Shown piece after piece: positions 8,555-17,547 of a stretch of DNA of 47,611 nucleotides (position 1 is its first letter; each line of letters starts with the position of its first letter). The stretch is from Clostridia bacterium (GTDB lineage Bacteria; Bacillota; Clostridia; Oscillospirales; CAG-272): positions 1-47,611 of the forward strand of contig JAFSYU010000054.1 of the NCBI GenBank assembly GCA_017443595.1. Reading direction: 5' to 3'. Under the pieces are notes generated by a model that was given only the letters and a program-made list of their open reading frames with translations, did not search any database and was not told the origin of the DNA. A program made the translations under genes and the position numbers.

Positions 8555-9655
8555 ATGAAAAAATACGATATTGCAGCGTTTATATGGCCGTCATACACGG
8601 GAAAAGAAGACAGAAGTCTCATATTCTGGCCGGACGGAGAGGGCGAATGGCAGACCGTGCGGCACGCGACGAAAAAATGTGACGATCACATCCTGCCGCG
8701 CATACCCGCGCTCGGCTATAAGGACGAGGCGGAGCCGGAGACGATGGAGGAGCAGATAGAGCTTGCGTCTTCTCACGGCGTAAACGTTTTTATTTACGAC
8801 TGGTACTGGTACGACCGCCGTCCTTTTCTTGAAAACTGTTTGAACGACGGCTTTTTGAAGGCGAAAAACAAGGATAAAATGAAGTTTTATCTTATGTGGG
8901 CAAATCACGACGCGGGCTACACCTGGGACAAGCGGCTTGCCGGCGGGCGCGACGTTCCCGTCTGGCTCGGCTCCGTTGACCGCACGCAGTTTGATACGGT
9001 CTGCGACAGAGTTATTGAAAAGTATTTCAGCCAACCGAATTATTATAGAATAGACGGCTGTCCCGTGTTTTCGATCTACGATATAGATAATCTGATTAAC
9101 GGCCTCGGCGGGATCGATAAGACGAAAGCGTCGCTTGAATGTTTCCGTGAAAAGACGGTCAAAGCCGGGCATAAAGGACTTCACCTGCAGCTGATCCTGT
9201 GGGGCGAGCGTATGCATAACGTAACCGGCGTTGACGGGGAGCATATGTATTCGTCCGAGATAGCAAAAACGCTCAGTTTTGACAGCACGACGAACTATCA
9301 GTACGTGCATTTCGTAAACATAGACCGCGATTATAACGAGGTAATGAAAGACGTCGAAAAAGAATGGGAAAAATTCGCCTCGTTCGGCGTAACGTATTAT
9401 CCGCACGTTTCGGTCGGCTGGGACAACAACCCGCGCTTCAACACGTTCCGCCCCGGTATTTTAAGAAACAACACGCCGGATAACGTAGGCAAAGCGCTTT
9501 TGTCGGCAAAGAAATTCGCGGATGAACACGGCGTGGATCTCATAACCGTCAACAGCTGGAACGAATGGACGGAAATGAGCTATCTTTTGCCGGACAACGT
9601 GTACGGGGAAGGTTATCTTGATCAGATAAAAAAGATATTCGGACAGATAATTTGA
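8555..9655 (+). CDS. GH99-like / WbsX-family domain protein
   Basis: A 366-residue protein of the WbsX family (glycoside hydrolase 99-like), found in polysaccharide biosynthesis and degradation loci. Typical features are the IAAFIWPSYTG opening, VNVFIYDWYWYDRRPFLENC near 70-90, an acidic SWNEWTE near 340-346 and FRPG near 295. The family adopts a TIM barrel similar to endo-alpha-mannosidases, but its activity is poorly defined. No signal peptide is present. The ATG at 8555 was preferred over an upstream in-frame ATG (8498) because the latter lies inside the previous gene and GGCGGGG precedes 8555. Confidence 0.8.
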   Translation: MKKYDIAAFIWPSYTGKEDRSLIFWPDGEGEWQTVRHATKKCDDHILPRIPALGYKDEAEPETMEEQIELASSHGVNVFIYDWYWYDRRPFLENCLNDGFLKAKNKDKMKFYLMWANHDAGYTWDKRLAGGRDVPVWLGSVDRTQFDTVCDRVIEKYFSQPNYYRIDGCPVFSIYDIDNLINGLGGIDKTKASLECFREKTVKAGHKGLHLQLILWGERMHNVTGVDGEHMYSSEIAKTLSFDSTTNYQYVHFVNIDRDYNEVMKDVEKEWEKFASFGVTYYPHVSVGWDNNPRFNTFRPGILRNNTPDNVGKALLSAKKFADEHGVDLITVNSWNEWTEMSYLLPDNVYGEGYLDQIKKIFGQII

Positions 9656-9665
9656 TATAAAAATC

Positions 9666-9689
9666 AAGGGCGGCTTCTGCCGCCCTTTT
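9666..9689. terminator. Bidirectional terminator between convergent genes
   Basis: A 9-bp perfect stem (AAGGGCGGC with GCCGCCCTT) with a 4-base loop, T-rich on both outgoing strands, separates the WbsX-like gene from the oppositely oriented dockerin gene. Confidence 0.85.
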
Positions 9690-9702
9690 GGATTTTATCT
9701 TA

Positions 9703-10575
9703 TCACGCATCGCTTGCGAGCCTGAAAAGCACCGTTACGTCTTTGTTGTTTACAACGTTGTCACCGTTTACGTCGTACCTGTATACGTAGTCAACGTCAG
9801 TGCCGGAGGAAACGTATCTGAAAAGCTCCACAACGTCTTTATTGTTAAGCTCGTTATCTTTATTAACGTCGCCCTGGATCACCGGAGTGTATGCCTCCCA
9901 TATGGCGTAAATCGATATAACGTGATCTTCTTTTACCCACAGTTTGCCGGATTCCGGTCTGTACCATACGAACTGATCGTAAGGCTTGCCGCTGGCATCG
10001 GGCATTGAATTCCAGATGCGCGGCGTTTTTTCGCCGACGGACGGATACGGGAGCTCAAGATCTTCACCGGGTTTTACAAAACGCACCTCGTCTTTCAAGG
10101 CGTCGTTCTGATAAAACATCATTACAGCCAGCTCTCCGAAATAATCCAGAGTCAAAACCGATGATTTTTCCGGCATGAGTATATTGAACTGACGCTGTAT
10201 CGGTTTATCGCTGCCGTATGTAAAATATTTTACGGGTTTGCCGTCCAGCTCCACATTGCACAAATAGACGTTTTCGTCACATTCGTTATATATCTTCTGA
10301 TACTGTTCCGCGTTAAGCTCAACGGTTATGTAATAAACCTTTTTGCCGTCAGCGTAACCGCTCATCTCGTCGGGTATGACCTTTTTAAGATCCTTTGCAA
10401 GAGCCGATTTGACGGTAAAAGTCAGATCGTATATGTAATCGTCCGGTACCGTTACGTTGCAGTCCGGCATTTTTTCATCATACGTTATGGGAACGTCCGG
10501 AAGCTCTATGGAAGTGCCGGACACGGTTGCGGTAAGTAAAACCGCGGCAAGAAGTACGGTCAAAAGCTTTTTCAT
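9703..10575 (-). CDS. Secreted dockerin-containing protein
   Basis: A 290-residue exported protein with a short signal peptide (residues 1-20). Residues about 25-225 form an uncharacterised domain with no recognised family. The C-terminal 60 residues are a two-loop type I dockerin (DVNKDNELNNKDVVELFRYVS and a partner loop). The second repeat is slightly degenerate (NKDVTVLFRLAS) but keeps the calcium ligands. It presumably docks to the same partner as the other four dockerin proteins in the window. AAAGGAGGATG is a strong ribosome binding site just upstream on the - strand. Confidence 0.82.
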   Translation of the reverse strand: MKKLLTVLLAAVLLTATVSGTSIELPDVPITYDEKMPDCNVTVPDDYIYDLTFTVKSALAKDLKKVIPDEMSGYADGKKVYYITVELNAEQYQKIYNECDENVYLCNVELDGKPVKYFTYGSDKPIQRQFNILMPEKSSVLTLDYFGELAVMMFYQNDALKDEVRFVKPGEDLELPYPSVGEKTPRIWNSMPDASGKPYDQFVWYRPESGKLWVKEDHVISIYAIWEAYTPVIQGDVNKDNELNNKDVVELFRYVSSGTDVDYVYRYDVNGDNVVNNKDVTVLFRLASDA

Positions 10576-10602
10576 TATGTGTCATCCTCCTTTATTTTTT
10601 GT

Positions 10603-10631
10603 ATTATAACATACAAATTTTTATTTGTCAA
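10603..10631 (-). promoter_or_regulatory. Sigma-A type promoter of the 290-residue dockerin gene
   Basis: On the - strand TTGACA (10626-10631) and TATAAT (10603-10608) are separated by 17 bp; it is divergent from the promoter at 10706. Confidence 0.85.
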
Positions 10632-10705
10632 TCTCAATCACGTATTTATACTTGTTAAGAAAAAGGAAAAACAGAGAATTATTATATGATATTTTACAAA
10701 AATAC

Positions 10706-10734
10706 TTGAAAAATACACTGTTGTGTGATATACT
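10706..10734 (+). promoter_or_regulatory. Sigma-A type promoter of the aminotransferase operon
   Basis: TTGAAA at 10706-10711 and TATACT at 10729-10734 have a 17-bp spacer. It likely drives 10783-14630. Confidence 0.75.
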
Positions 10735-10782
10735 TAAACTAACCGGGCAGAAAAGCCGGTATAAATACAGGATGGTTATGAT

Positions 10783-12039
10783 ATGTCGATTTTTGATCAG
10801 GTCGAATCTGAGGTAAGATCTTACTGCCGCTCCTTCCCCGTCGTGTTTGACAGGTCGGAGGGCTGCTATATGTACGATGAAAACGGGCGCGGATATCTTG
10901 ATTTCTTCTCCGGCGCAGGCGCCTTGAACTACGGTCACAACAACCCGTATATAATAGAAAAAATGACGGAATATTTAGCGCACGGCGGTATCCTTCACGC
11001 GCTTGATATGAATACCGTTGCAAAACGCAAATTCTTGGAGGATTTCAACGAAAGGATCCTCAAACCGCGCGGACTTGATTATAAGATCATGTTTCCGGCG
11101 CCCACCGGCACCAACGCCGTTGAATCCGCTTTCAAGCTTGCAAGAAAAGTGAAGGGAAGACAGACTATTTTCGCGTTCCAGGGCGCGTTTCACGGTATGT
11201 CGCTCGGCGCTCTTGCGGCAACGAGCCACGCGTATCCGAGAGCCGCTTCCGGCACGCCTTTGTATGGCATAACGTTCATGCCTTATCCGTTCGGCTTCAA
11301 CAAGAGCTTCGATACGATAGGCTACATAGAAAACGTAATAGAGGACGACCATTCCGGCTCGGAGGTTCCCGCGGCTATCGTCGCGGAGACCGTTCAGGCC
11401 GAGGGCGGCATCATCCCCGTTGACGTGCAGTGGCTGCAGAGGCTCCGCAAGCTCTGCGACAAACACGGCATACTTCTTATAATCGACGATATACAGATAG
11501 GATGCGGCAGGACGGGCGAATTCTTCTCGTTTGAAAAAGCGGGTATAGTGCCGGATATGGTAACGCTTTCAAAATCTATCGGCGGCATAGGTCTGCCCAT
11601 GTCTCTGCTTCTTATGAAGCCGGAGCTTGATATATGGGGACCGGCGGAGCATAACGGCACGTTCCGCGGCAACCAGCTCGCTTTCGTCGCGGCGGACGCG
11701 GCGCTCGACGTGCTTGAAGATACAAAACTTCTCGATCACGTAAAAGAAATGGAGCAGGTCGTCATAAAGTATATAGAAGAGAATATATTACCCGTAGACC
11801 GACGCATAGAATACCGCGGACGCGGACTTATTTACGGTATTGACTTTACCGCGCTCGATCCGTCCGGCGCGCTTGCGGGAAAAATATCAAAGAAGTGCTT
11901 TGAAAACGGACTTATAATAGAGCGTTCCGGCAGAAACGACACGGTGCTGAAGATCCTGCCGCCGCTCGTTATAACGGAAGAAGAACTCAAATCCGGCCTT
12001 AAAATAATAGCCGATTCCGCAAAGGAAATAATCGGTTAA
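10783..12039 (+). CDS. ectB: EctB-like diaminobutyrate-2-oxoglutarate aminotransferase
   Basis: A 418-residue class III PLP aminotransferase. Its best recognised relatives are EctB enzymes that form L-2,4-diaminobutyrate from aspartate semialdehyde and glutamate. Diagnostic blocks are TGTNAVESAFKLARK (108-122), AETVQAEGG (201-209), IDDIQIGCGRTGEFFSFE (234-251) with the PLP-binding Asp235, Lys264 in TLSKS for the Schiff base, and EHNGTFRGN. EctA and EctC partners are absent, so ectoine synthesis is not indicated; diaminobutyrate may serve another product such as a peptide or polyamine. It is followed after 20 bases by two membrane-protein genes. Family is firm, substrate inferred. Confidence 0.85.
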   Translation: MSIFDQVESEVRSYCRSFPVVFDRSEGCYMYDENGRGYLDFFSGAGALNYGHNNPYIIEKMTEYLAHGGILHALDMNTVAKRKFLEDFNERILKPRGLDYKIMFPAPTGTNAVESAFKLARKVKGRQTIFAFQGAFHGMSLGALAATSHAYPRAASGTPLYGITFMPYPFGFNKSFDTIGYIENVIEDDHSGSEVPAAIVAETVQAEGGIIPVDVQWLQRLRKLCDKHGILLIIDDIQIGCGRTGEFFSFEKAGIVPDMVTLSKSIGGIGLPMSLLLMKPELDIWGPAEHNGTFRGNQLAFVAADAALDVLEDTKLLDHVKEMEQVVIKYIEENILPVDRRIEYRGRGLIYGIDFTALDPSGALAGKISKKCFENGLIIERSGRNDTVLKILPPLVITEEELKSGLKIIADSAKEIIG

Positions 12040-12059
12040 TAAAAAAAGGAGAAAACATT

Positions 12060-12578
12060 ATGAATTACAGCGATCAGAATTTTACCCCCGTTACCGAGCG
12101 TGACGACAAAGCCGTACAGGATATGAAAAAGTTTCTCGGGCTGGAGCATTTCGGCTGGAAGTTCGGAGCTATAATGACGCTTATCGCCGCCGTTATGATG
12201 TTTTTAGCCTCGATAATCATGATAATATCCGGAGCGGTGGTGCTTGCAAACGCAAACACGCAGCAGTTCGGCGGAATGCCCGCCGCGGCTAACGCGTCCA
12301 TTCTCATTATGGGTATAACGTACATGATAATATCCGTAACGCTTATCCCGGAAACCGTCATATGCTTTATTATGATAAAAAAAGTGGAATATTACCAGAG
12401 TACGCTCGGAACGGATATTTCAATAGCGCGTACGCGCTGCACGTCCGTCGGTATGATGGTGTTCTGCATACTCTTCAACACTCTTGCGGCGATATTCTTT
12501 ATAATCAATTTCGTAAAAACGAAAAACAACGCCGCCGAGTTTGACAGAATAGAAGCAGAGCAGAAGGGAACGCTTTGA
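12060..12578 (+). CDS. Four-TM membrane protein, paralogue of next gene
   Basis: A 172-residue integral membrane protein of unknown function. A soluble N-terminus (about 1-35) precedes hydrophobic segments near 38-62, 78-103 and 130-150. The ending VEYYQSTLGTD...RTRCTSVGMMVF...INFVKTKNNAAEFDRIEA is closely matched by the next gene, so the two are tandem duplicates. AAAGGAG precedes the ATG. Its stop overlaps the next start. No catalytic motif is visible. Confidence 0.7.
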   Translation: MNYSDQNFTPVTERDDKAVQDMKKFLGLEHFGWKFGAIMTLIAAVMMFLASIIMIISGAVVLANANTQQFGGMPAAANASILIMGITYMIISVTLIPETVICFIMIKKVEYYQSTLGTDISIARTRCTSVGMMVFCILFNTLAAIFFIINFVKTKNNAAEFDRIEAEQKGTL

Positions 12579-13189
12579 AATTCTGTGTAAACTGCGGAGA
12601 ACCGATCTCCGATAACGCGAACTTTTGCCGCAGCTGCGGCGCGCCGGTCGCCGATAACGCAAATTTCCGCGGCGCCGAGCGCAATTTCAGCGGAACCGAT
12701 AACACGGCGTATTCCGATATGGACAGGTTTTTGAAATACGAACGTATCGCATGGAAAGCGGGCGGGATAATTTCCGTTTGCATATGCGCGGCGATGGCGC
12801 TGTACGCGTTTGTTATTATGATCATTGGAGTAATAGCCGCCGCCGCGGCAGGCAACGACGTTTCGGTCGTCAACGGCGCGGGCGGCAATTCATCAGGCTA
12901 TATTCTGGCAGCGGCGGGAATAGCGACGGTATATTATATATCCGTCGTTATTATCACCGTAATGCCGCTTGTTATAGTCGGCTTTAAAATGGTGGGACGC
13001 GTTGATTATTACCGGTATATGATGACGACGGATATCGCGCAGGTACGCAAACGCTGTACTTCCGTGGGGATGATAATATTTGCCGCGATATTCAACAAAG
13101 TTGCAATGGCGTTTATTATCGTAAATTTCGTAAAGACAAAAACCAACGCCGCCGCGTTTGACAGACTGGAAGCGAAAAAACAGATATAA
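12575..13189 (+). CDS. Zinc-ribbon membrane protein, paralogue of previous gene
   Basis: A 204-residue protein whose first 25 residues form a zinc ribbon (FCVNCGEP...FCRSCGAPV), followed by the same membrane domain as the preceding gene (shared FVKTKTNAAAFDRLEA end and RCTSVGM). The start is TTG at 12575, which overlaps the previous TGA and is supported by AGAAGGGAA. The ribbon could bind metal or a partner on the cytoplasmic face; this is inference. The pair differs mainly by gain or loss of the ribbon. Confidence 0.7.
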   Translation: MKFCVNCGEPISDNANFCRSCGAPVADNANFRGAERNFSGTDNTAYSDMDRFLKYERIAWKAGGIISVCICAAMALYAFVIMIIGVIAAAAAGNDVSVVNGAGGNSSGYILAAAGIATVYYISVVIITVMPLVIVGFKMVGRVDYYRYMMTTDIAQVRKRCTSVGMIIFAAIFNKVAMAFIIVNFVKTKTNAAAFDRLEAKKQI

Positions 13190-13205
13190 CCGGAGGAAAT
13201 TTATT

Positions 13206-14630
13206 TTGAAAATAAAGGTCTCTTTACTGACGGTCGTCTTTATGATCGCAGCGGCGATAACGTGCGCCGCATCTGCAAGCGAGGGGCTGATCAGTGAAAA
13301 TACTGACTACGGCGGAGATTGGCAGGTAAACGGAACGACTTACGTCTGCAAAGAACGTATAAAGTGGCCGGATTTCGGTTTTTACTCTCTCGGAAACACG
13401 TCGGAAAAGCTGAGACTTTATATGGAGTTGACGGTTTCCGATAAAAAATCCGAACCGGATGAGCTTGGCGGAGATTCCGGATTTCTTGTCGGCGTAACTG
13501 ACGTCAACGGCAACGGCGTGATAGAGGAAGGTTCTGACGAATACTACCTTATAGATGTGGCAAGCAGTACGGACGGCGGTTTTATAGGCATTGAAAAGAA
13601 CGTCGGCAAATGGGGAGACTGGGCGGCTATAGACCGTTCCACGGGCTTCCGCGCCGGCGACAAGGTCGGACTCTGGCTCATATACGATCCGGAAAATGCG
13701 CACTTTGAAATATACATATCCGATATAGCAGAAGACGGCAGCGTTATGACGGAAATAGAGCCGTTCCTTGAATGGACGGACAAAAGCGATCCTCTGACCG
13801 GAGCGGGCTACGGAATATGCTCAAAGATAACGAACAGTACGTTTACGAACGTGACCGTAGCTCACGCGGAAAACGCGACTCCTCCGACGGAACGCGGCTA
13901 TACCCCGCTTGACGAAACGGCAAGCTCGCTTATAATTGCCGATTTCACCGATCCCGCGGTCGTTGCGAAAATGATGGGAACCGGAAACGACTGCACACTT
14001 GAATACGACGAAGTTGAAGGGTGCATGAAGATAACCGTTACGGGAGGCGACCCGTTCTTCTATCTTCCCATGAATATGTCAAAATATTTCAACGCGGACA
14101 GATATACAACGGTCGTTATATCTTACAAAACGGAAGAAGACTGCGAAGGCGAGATATTCTATACGTCAACGGAATCGCGTACCGATATTCAGAAAAACCA
14201 TATTTTCTATTATATGGATGCGACGGAGGACTACGCCGAGCTTGAAGTCAATATGCTTGAGGACGAATACGGCAACTGGTATGATCAGGTACGTTCTATA
14301 CGCATAGACCCGGACAGATACGGTTCGGAGGATACGGTATTCTATTTCAGATCCGTATCAGTAAAGACGGAAGCTGAGGAAACCGCAGAAGAAACGGAGA
14401 CCGAAACGGAGACCGTGACTGAAACAGACGTTACGGAAACAAAGACCGAAGCCGGGCAGCCGACCGGTGAGGAACAGACAGACGCGGAGCAAACGACCGC
14501 AGGTGAGGACGAGCCCGGAAAGAAAAGCTCAAATACTGTCCTTGCCGTTGTCATGTGTTCCGTCGCCACCGTATTGGTCATAGCCGCCGTTGTTGTCGCG
14601 ATCATATTAAAAAAGAAAAAGAATAGTTGA
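13206..14630 (+). CDS. Exported surface protein with C-terminal membrane anchor
   Basis: A 474-residue protein. Residues 1-23 form a signal peptide; about 25-230 look like an all-beta carbohydrate-binding or DOMON-like domain (GDSGFLVGVTDVNGNG, FEIYISD); about 245-385 form a second beta domain. A Thr/Glu-rich linker (385-440) leads to a transmembrane segment (about 445-468) and a basic KKKKNS tail, so it is anchored with the bulk outside. No LPxTG motif is seen. The TTG at 13206 is chosen because CGGAGG (13191-13196) is correctly spaced; an upstream in-frame TTG lies within the previous gene. Function is unknown; surface binding is inferred. Confidence 0.7.
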   Translation: MKIKVSLLTVVFMIAAAITCAASASEGLISENTDYGGDWQVNGTTYVCKERIKWPDFGFYSLGNTSEKLRLYMELTVSDKKSEPDELGGDSGFLVGVTDVNGNGVIEEGSDEYYLIDVASSTDGGFIGIEKNVGKWGDWAAIDRSTGFRAGDKVGLWLIYDPENAHFEIYISDIAEDGSVMTEIEPFLEWTDKSDPLTGAGYGICSKITNSTFTNVTVAHAENATPPTERGYTPLDETASSLIIADFTDPAVVAKMMGTGNDCTLEYDEVEGCMKITVTGGDPFFYLPMNMSKYFNADRYTTVVISYKTEEDCEGEIFYTSTESRTDIQKNHIFYYMDATEDYAELEVNMLEDEYGNWYDQVRSIRIDPDRYGSEDTVFYFRSVSVKTEAEETAEETETETETVTETDVTETKTEAGQPTGEEQTDAEQTTAGEDEPGKKSSNTVLAVVMCSVATVLVIAAVVVAIILKKKKNS

Positions 14631-14652
14631 ATAGAAACGGAGAATAAGAATT

Positions 14653-14689
14653 AAGGGGCGATAGGTTTTAGTCTATCGCCTCTTTTTAT
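14653..14689 (+). terminator. Rho-independent terminator of the ectB-like operon
   Basis: GGCGATAG (14657-14664) pairs with CTATCGCC (14673-14680), the stem extends further through G-U and A-T pairs, and TTTTT follows. Confidence 0.85.
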
Positions 14690-14706
14690 ATATGTTTGCT
14701 TTAAAA

Positions 14707-14757
14707 ACTCCTTCCGTCTCGCGCAAGGCGCGAGCCACCTCCCTAACAGAGGGAGGC
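14707..14757 (-). repeat. Palindromic intergenic repeat, single inverted copy
   Basis: The reverse complement (GCCTCCCTC...GGGAGG, GGCTCGCG...CGCGAGACGGAAGGAGT) matches, with small loop changes, the segment found three times at 46104-46467. It carries two adjacent hairpins and is non-coding. It is followed by short TTCTTAATTC direct repeats and another hairpin, GGGAGGGG/CCCCTCCC (14788-14807). Confidence 0.8.
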
Positions 14758-14816
14758 AAACGCTTCTGAATTCTTAATTCTTAATTCGGGAGGGGGAGAC
14801 CCCTCCCCTACAAAAT

Positions 14817-17531
14817 TCAAATCAGCGAGGTTTCTACTAAGCAGTACCTTTCTTCATACGGCCACGGTCTGTTGTAGCTCCAGATGCAGGATTCATAGTA
14901 GAAGCTCTGCGGGGAAACTGCGAAAAGCTCGCCGCCGGTATTGTGGTGCGGTCCTAACAGGTTTCTTAAGTTGTTTGCCATAGTGAGCTCGATCTCGTTT
15001 TCGCCTTTATTTAAATATTCCGTTATATCAAGCTCGTACGGCGTGAACATAAGAGTTTTTACGTCAGCTCCGTTTATCTTAACGTGTATCGCGTTTACTC
15101 CGCGCTTGTCAAAGCGGATGAGCGTGGGTTTGCCGTCGGATACGATATTCTTTTTGAAAGTCAGCTTGCCTGAGAAGAACGGGAAGCCCTGCAGATCGAG
15201 CCTGTGCAGATATACCTGCTCTTCCGGTTTATCAATTATCATGTCTCCGCCGAAGAAATACGCATCGTGCGGGACCTGCTCAAATTCACCCTGCAGTCTA
15301 ACGCCGAAATCGCCTACCAGATACATGGATTCAATTTCCATATCGTACGTCAGCTTGTTTTTCTCCGACTCAAAGACTTTTGCTTTTTCCATGTTTTCAT
15401 ATACTTCGGGCGACTGGACGAAATGCGTGTCAAGCGTTATTTTGTTTTCACCGATAATGAAAAGCCCGGATACGTCAAGCAGATGGAACGCGGAATCACG
15501 GAAGCAGCCGTAGTCTTTTTTATCTAAAGTCCTGCCGTTTATGCTTATATTGAAGATCTCGGGCGTCTCACACGCAAGCATGAGTTTTTCCGGCACGTAT
15601 TCGGCTTTTACCGTAAATTCGCATTTGATATCAACCGGTCTGCCGAGCTCGTACGCTCTCTGCGCAACGTTTAAGATGTAGCCGTTTTCCTGCTGAAGAA
15701 CACCGTCAAACCAGTACGTGCATTTATCAAGCGTCAGGCTGTTAGGCGTCTTTCCGGTTATATCCCATTTGCCGGAAAGATCCAGTATCTCTTTTTGTAC
15801 CGCCGCCGGTTTTACAGCGTGCGGCTTTCCGTCGTCTATAACTATAAGGCTTGACATTGGCGCAAAATCGTATTCGCCGTAGAAATCAACAAGGTCTCCG
15901 GTCTCCTGAACAAGCATTTTGCCGCCGCAGTTTATCTTTGCAGACTGATTTTCAGACGTAGAGTTTACGAAATAATGCATAACAAAGCCGTCAAATATGC
16001 GTTTTGTGTAAGTTATGCTGCCGTTGTCGACTATCTCGTTTGCCGCAAGCTCTTCCGGCGCGACTACGGTGCCGCCGTTGGCCTTGAACTGTGCAAGCAG
16101 TTTTTCCGTGTTTTCAAAGAAGCAGACGTGCGGCGGGATAATGACCTTTTTATATCTCATCTCGCATATAACAAGCGTGTCGCCTTCGACTCTGCCGTGG
16201 CGCTCCATCATAATTTCGTCGCCTAAATGGAAATTGATGTGTTTTTTCTCCAGCTTGTCAATGATCTTAAGCATAGCGTCGTTATACTCCTGAATACCGG
16301 CGTTGTCGCGGCAGTTGAAGAGAGTCCAGGCGCTTGTCATGTTGTGGATAAGGAGCGTGTCAACGTCGAGCTTGCCTTCGGACAGTATCATGCCCGTGCG
16401 CGAGACCGCGTCGTTCCACTGCTTGTAATACTCCCACCACGGCTGCTGATAGTGCATTGCCGGCGGATAATCGCGCTTTCTTATACCGCGCAGAGAATAG
16501 CCCTCAAGATGCTGGCAGAGCAGGTTTACGCCGCGCACCATCATCCACTCGTAGTTGCGTTTTAATTCCTCGTGTGATACGTTGTGTCCGCAGAGCGCGA
16601 AGCTCTCCGTCAAAATCTGCTTTTTGCCGGTCTGCGCCGCGGTGGAGGCGAGCTGATGTATGGTAAGGCACGGATATATCGGACGGCAGAGCCAGTCCAT
16701 ACCGGGAATATCAAAATATTCGTAATGCGGCATGCACGCGCCGTTTGACGTTATCTGCCAGTCAAGCCGTTCTTCAAGTACCATGTGGCCGGTGAATTTC
16801 AAGCCGTGGCTTACGCACCAGTCGTGTATCTGCTTCATGAAATTCTCGGAGAAAAGCATAGTCACAAGACGCCAGAATTTCACGCGGACGGCGGCGTAAT
16901 CGCCTTCTTCATAAAAGAGTTTGTATAACTGCGGCAAAAGATTTTCGCCGTACTCGTTTTTGTATTTTTCCGGTAAAGTAAAGCTCCACGGGATACCGTC
17001 GCGCGATATCTGCGGTTCGTCCGTGAAAAAGCCGTCAAAAGTGCTTTTGTATTTATCGTAGTACGGATCGTATATAACGCGTATGAATTCTGCAATGACC
17101 TCTTTATCAAGTGTGTCGACGTAGAACGGGTTGACGTCAAAATAGTATAAAAATCTGTCGTCGCGGTATATCTCATGTTCTGATTCGCTTTTATCTTCAA
17201 GCTTTGCTATGCGCAGATATTTCTGCTGATACTTTAAGCCGAGCCCGTTGACCTTGCCGCCGCCGAAGCCGGACGGCCAGCCGTTTTCATCGTACGCCCA
17301 GGCGTGCATACCGCGCCTGTTCGCTTCGTCTATCGACGCGCCTACGTTTTCAAACCATTCGTCACCCATGTATTCCGTCTGAAGTCCGCCGCGCGCGTGC
17401 ATGAAGAAGCCGCCTATGCCGACGTCGTCCATCAAACCTATCTGACGTCTTGTTTCAGCCGTGTTCAGCTTCTCGTTCCAGGACCAGAAGGGTATAGGAC
17501 GGTATTTTTTGTCAATGCTTTTGAAATCCAT
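14817..17531 (-). CDS. Large glycosyl hydrolase, GH106-like
   Basis: A 904-residue protein without signal peptide. The N-terminus (PFWSWNEKLNTAETRRQI, then GGFFMHARGGL and YDENGWPSGFGGG, residues about 18-95) is characteristic of the large clostridial glycosyl hydrolase group related to GH106 alpha-L-rhamnosidases. Candidate acids occur in FFTDEPQI (near 165-175) and in ILTESFALCGH (near 310-320). The C-terminal third (about 570-890) resembles galactose-binding and sugar-binding beta domains, ending in a jelly-roll-like part. It would act on oligosaccharides taken into the cell. It lies 16 bases after the metallo-hydrolase gene and is probably co-transcribed. Exact substrate is unknown. Confidence 0.75.
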   Translation of the reverse strand: MDFKSIDKKYRPIPFWSWNEKLNTAETRRQIGLMDDVGIGGFFMHARGGLQTEYMGDEWFENVGASIDEANRRGMHAWAYDENGWPSGFGGGKVNGLGLKYQQKYLRIAKLEDKSESEHEIYRDDRFLYYFDVNPFYVDTLDKEVIAEFIRVIYDPYYDKYKSTFDGFFTDEPQISRDGIPWSFTLPEKYKNEYGENLLPQLYKLFYEEGDYAAVRVKFWRLVTMLFSENFMKQIHDWCVSHGLKFTGHMVLEERLDWQITSNGACMPHYEYFDIPGMDWLCRPIYPCLTIHQLASTAAQTGKKQILTESFALCGHNVSHEELKRNYEWMMVRGVNLLCQHLEGYSLRGIRKRDYPPAMHYQQPWWEYYKQWNDAVSRTGMILSEGKLDVDTLLIHNMTSAWTLFNCRDNAGIQEYNDAMLKIIDKLEKKHINFHLGDEIMMERHGRVEGDTLVICEMRYKKVIIPPHVCFFENTEKLLAQFKANGGTVVAPEELAANEIVDNGSITYTKRIFDGFVMHYFVNSTSENQSAKINCGGKMLVQETGDLVDFYGEYDFAPMSSLIVIDDGKPHAVKPAAVQKEILDLSGKWDITGKTPNSLTLDKCTYWFDGVLQQENGYILNVAQRAYELGRPVDIKCEFTVKAEYVPEKLMLACETPEIFNISINGRTLDKKDYGCFRDSAFHLLDVSGLFIIGENKITLDTHFVQSPEVYENMEKAKVFESEKNKLTYDMEIESMYLVGDFGVRLQGEFEQVPHDAYFFGGDMIIDKPEEQVYLHRLDLQGFPFFSGKLTFKKNIVSDGKPTLIRFDKRGVNAIHVKINGADVKTLMFTPYELDITEYLNKGENEIELTMANNLRNLLGPHHNTGGELFAVSPQSFYYESCIWSYNRPWPYEERYCLVETSLI

Positions 17532-17547
17532 AATAAATCTCCTTTTA

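Noticed and set aside
8591..9406. A protein gene antisense to the WbsX-like gene
   Set aside because: It is wholly inside a well-supported gene, with no ribosome binding site and no family features.
10783..12039. An ectoine biosynthesis operon
   Set aside because: Only the EctB-like gene is present; the next genes encode membrane and surface proteins.
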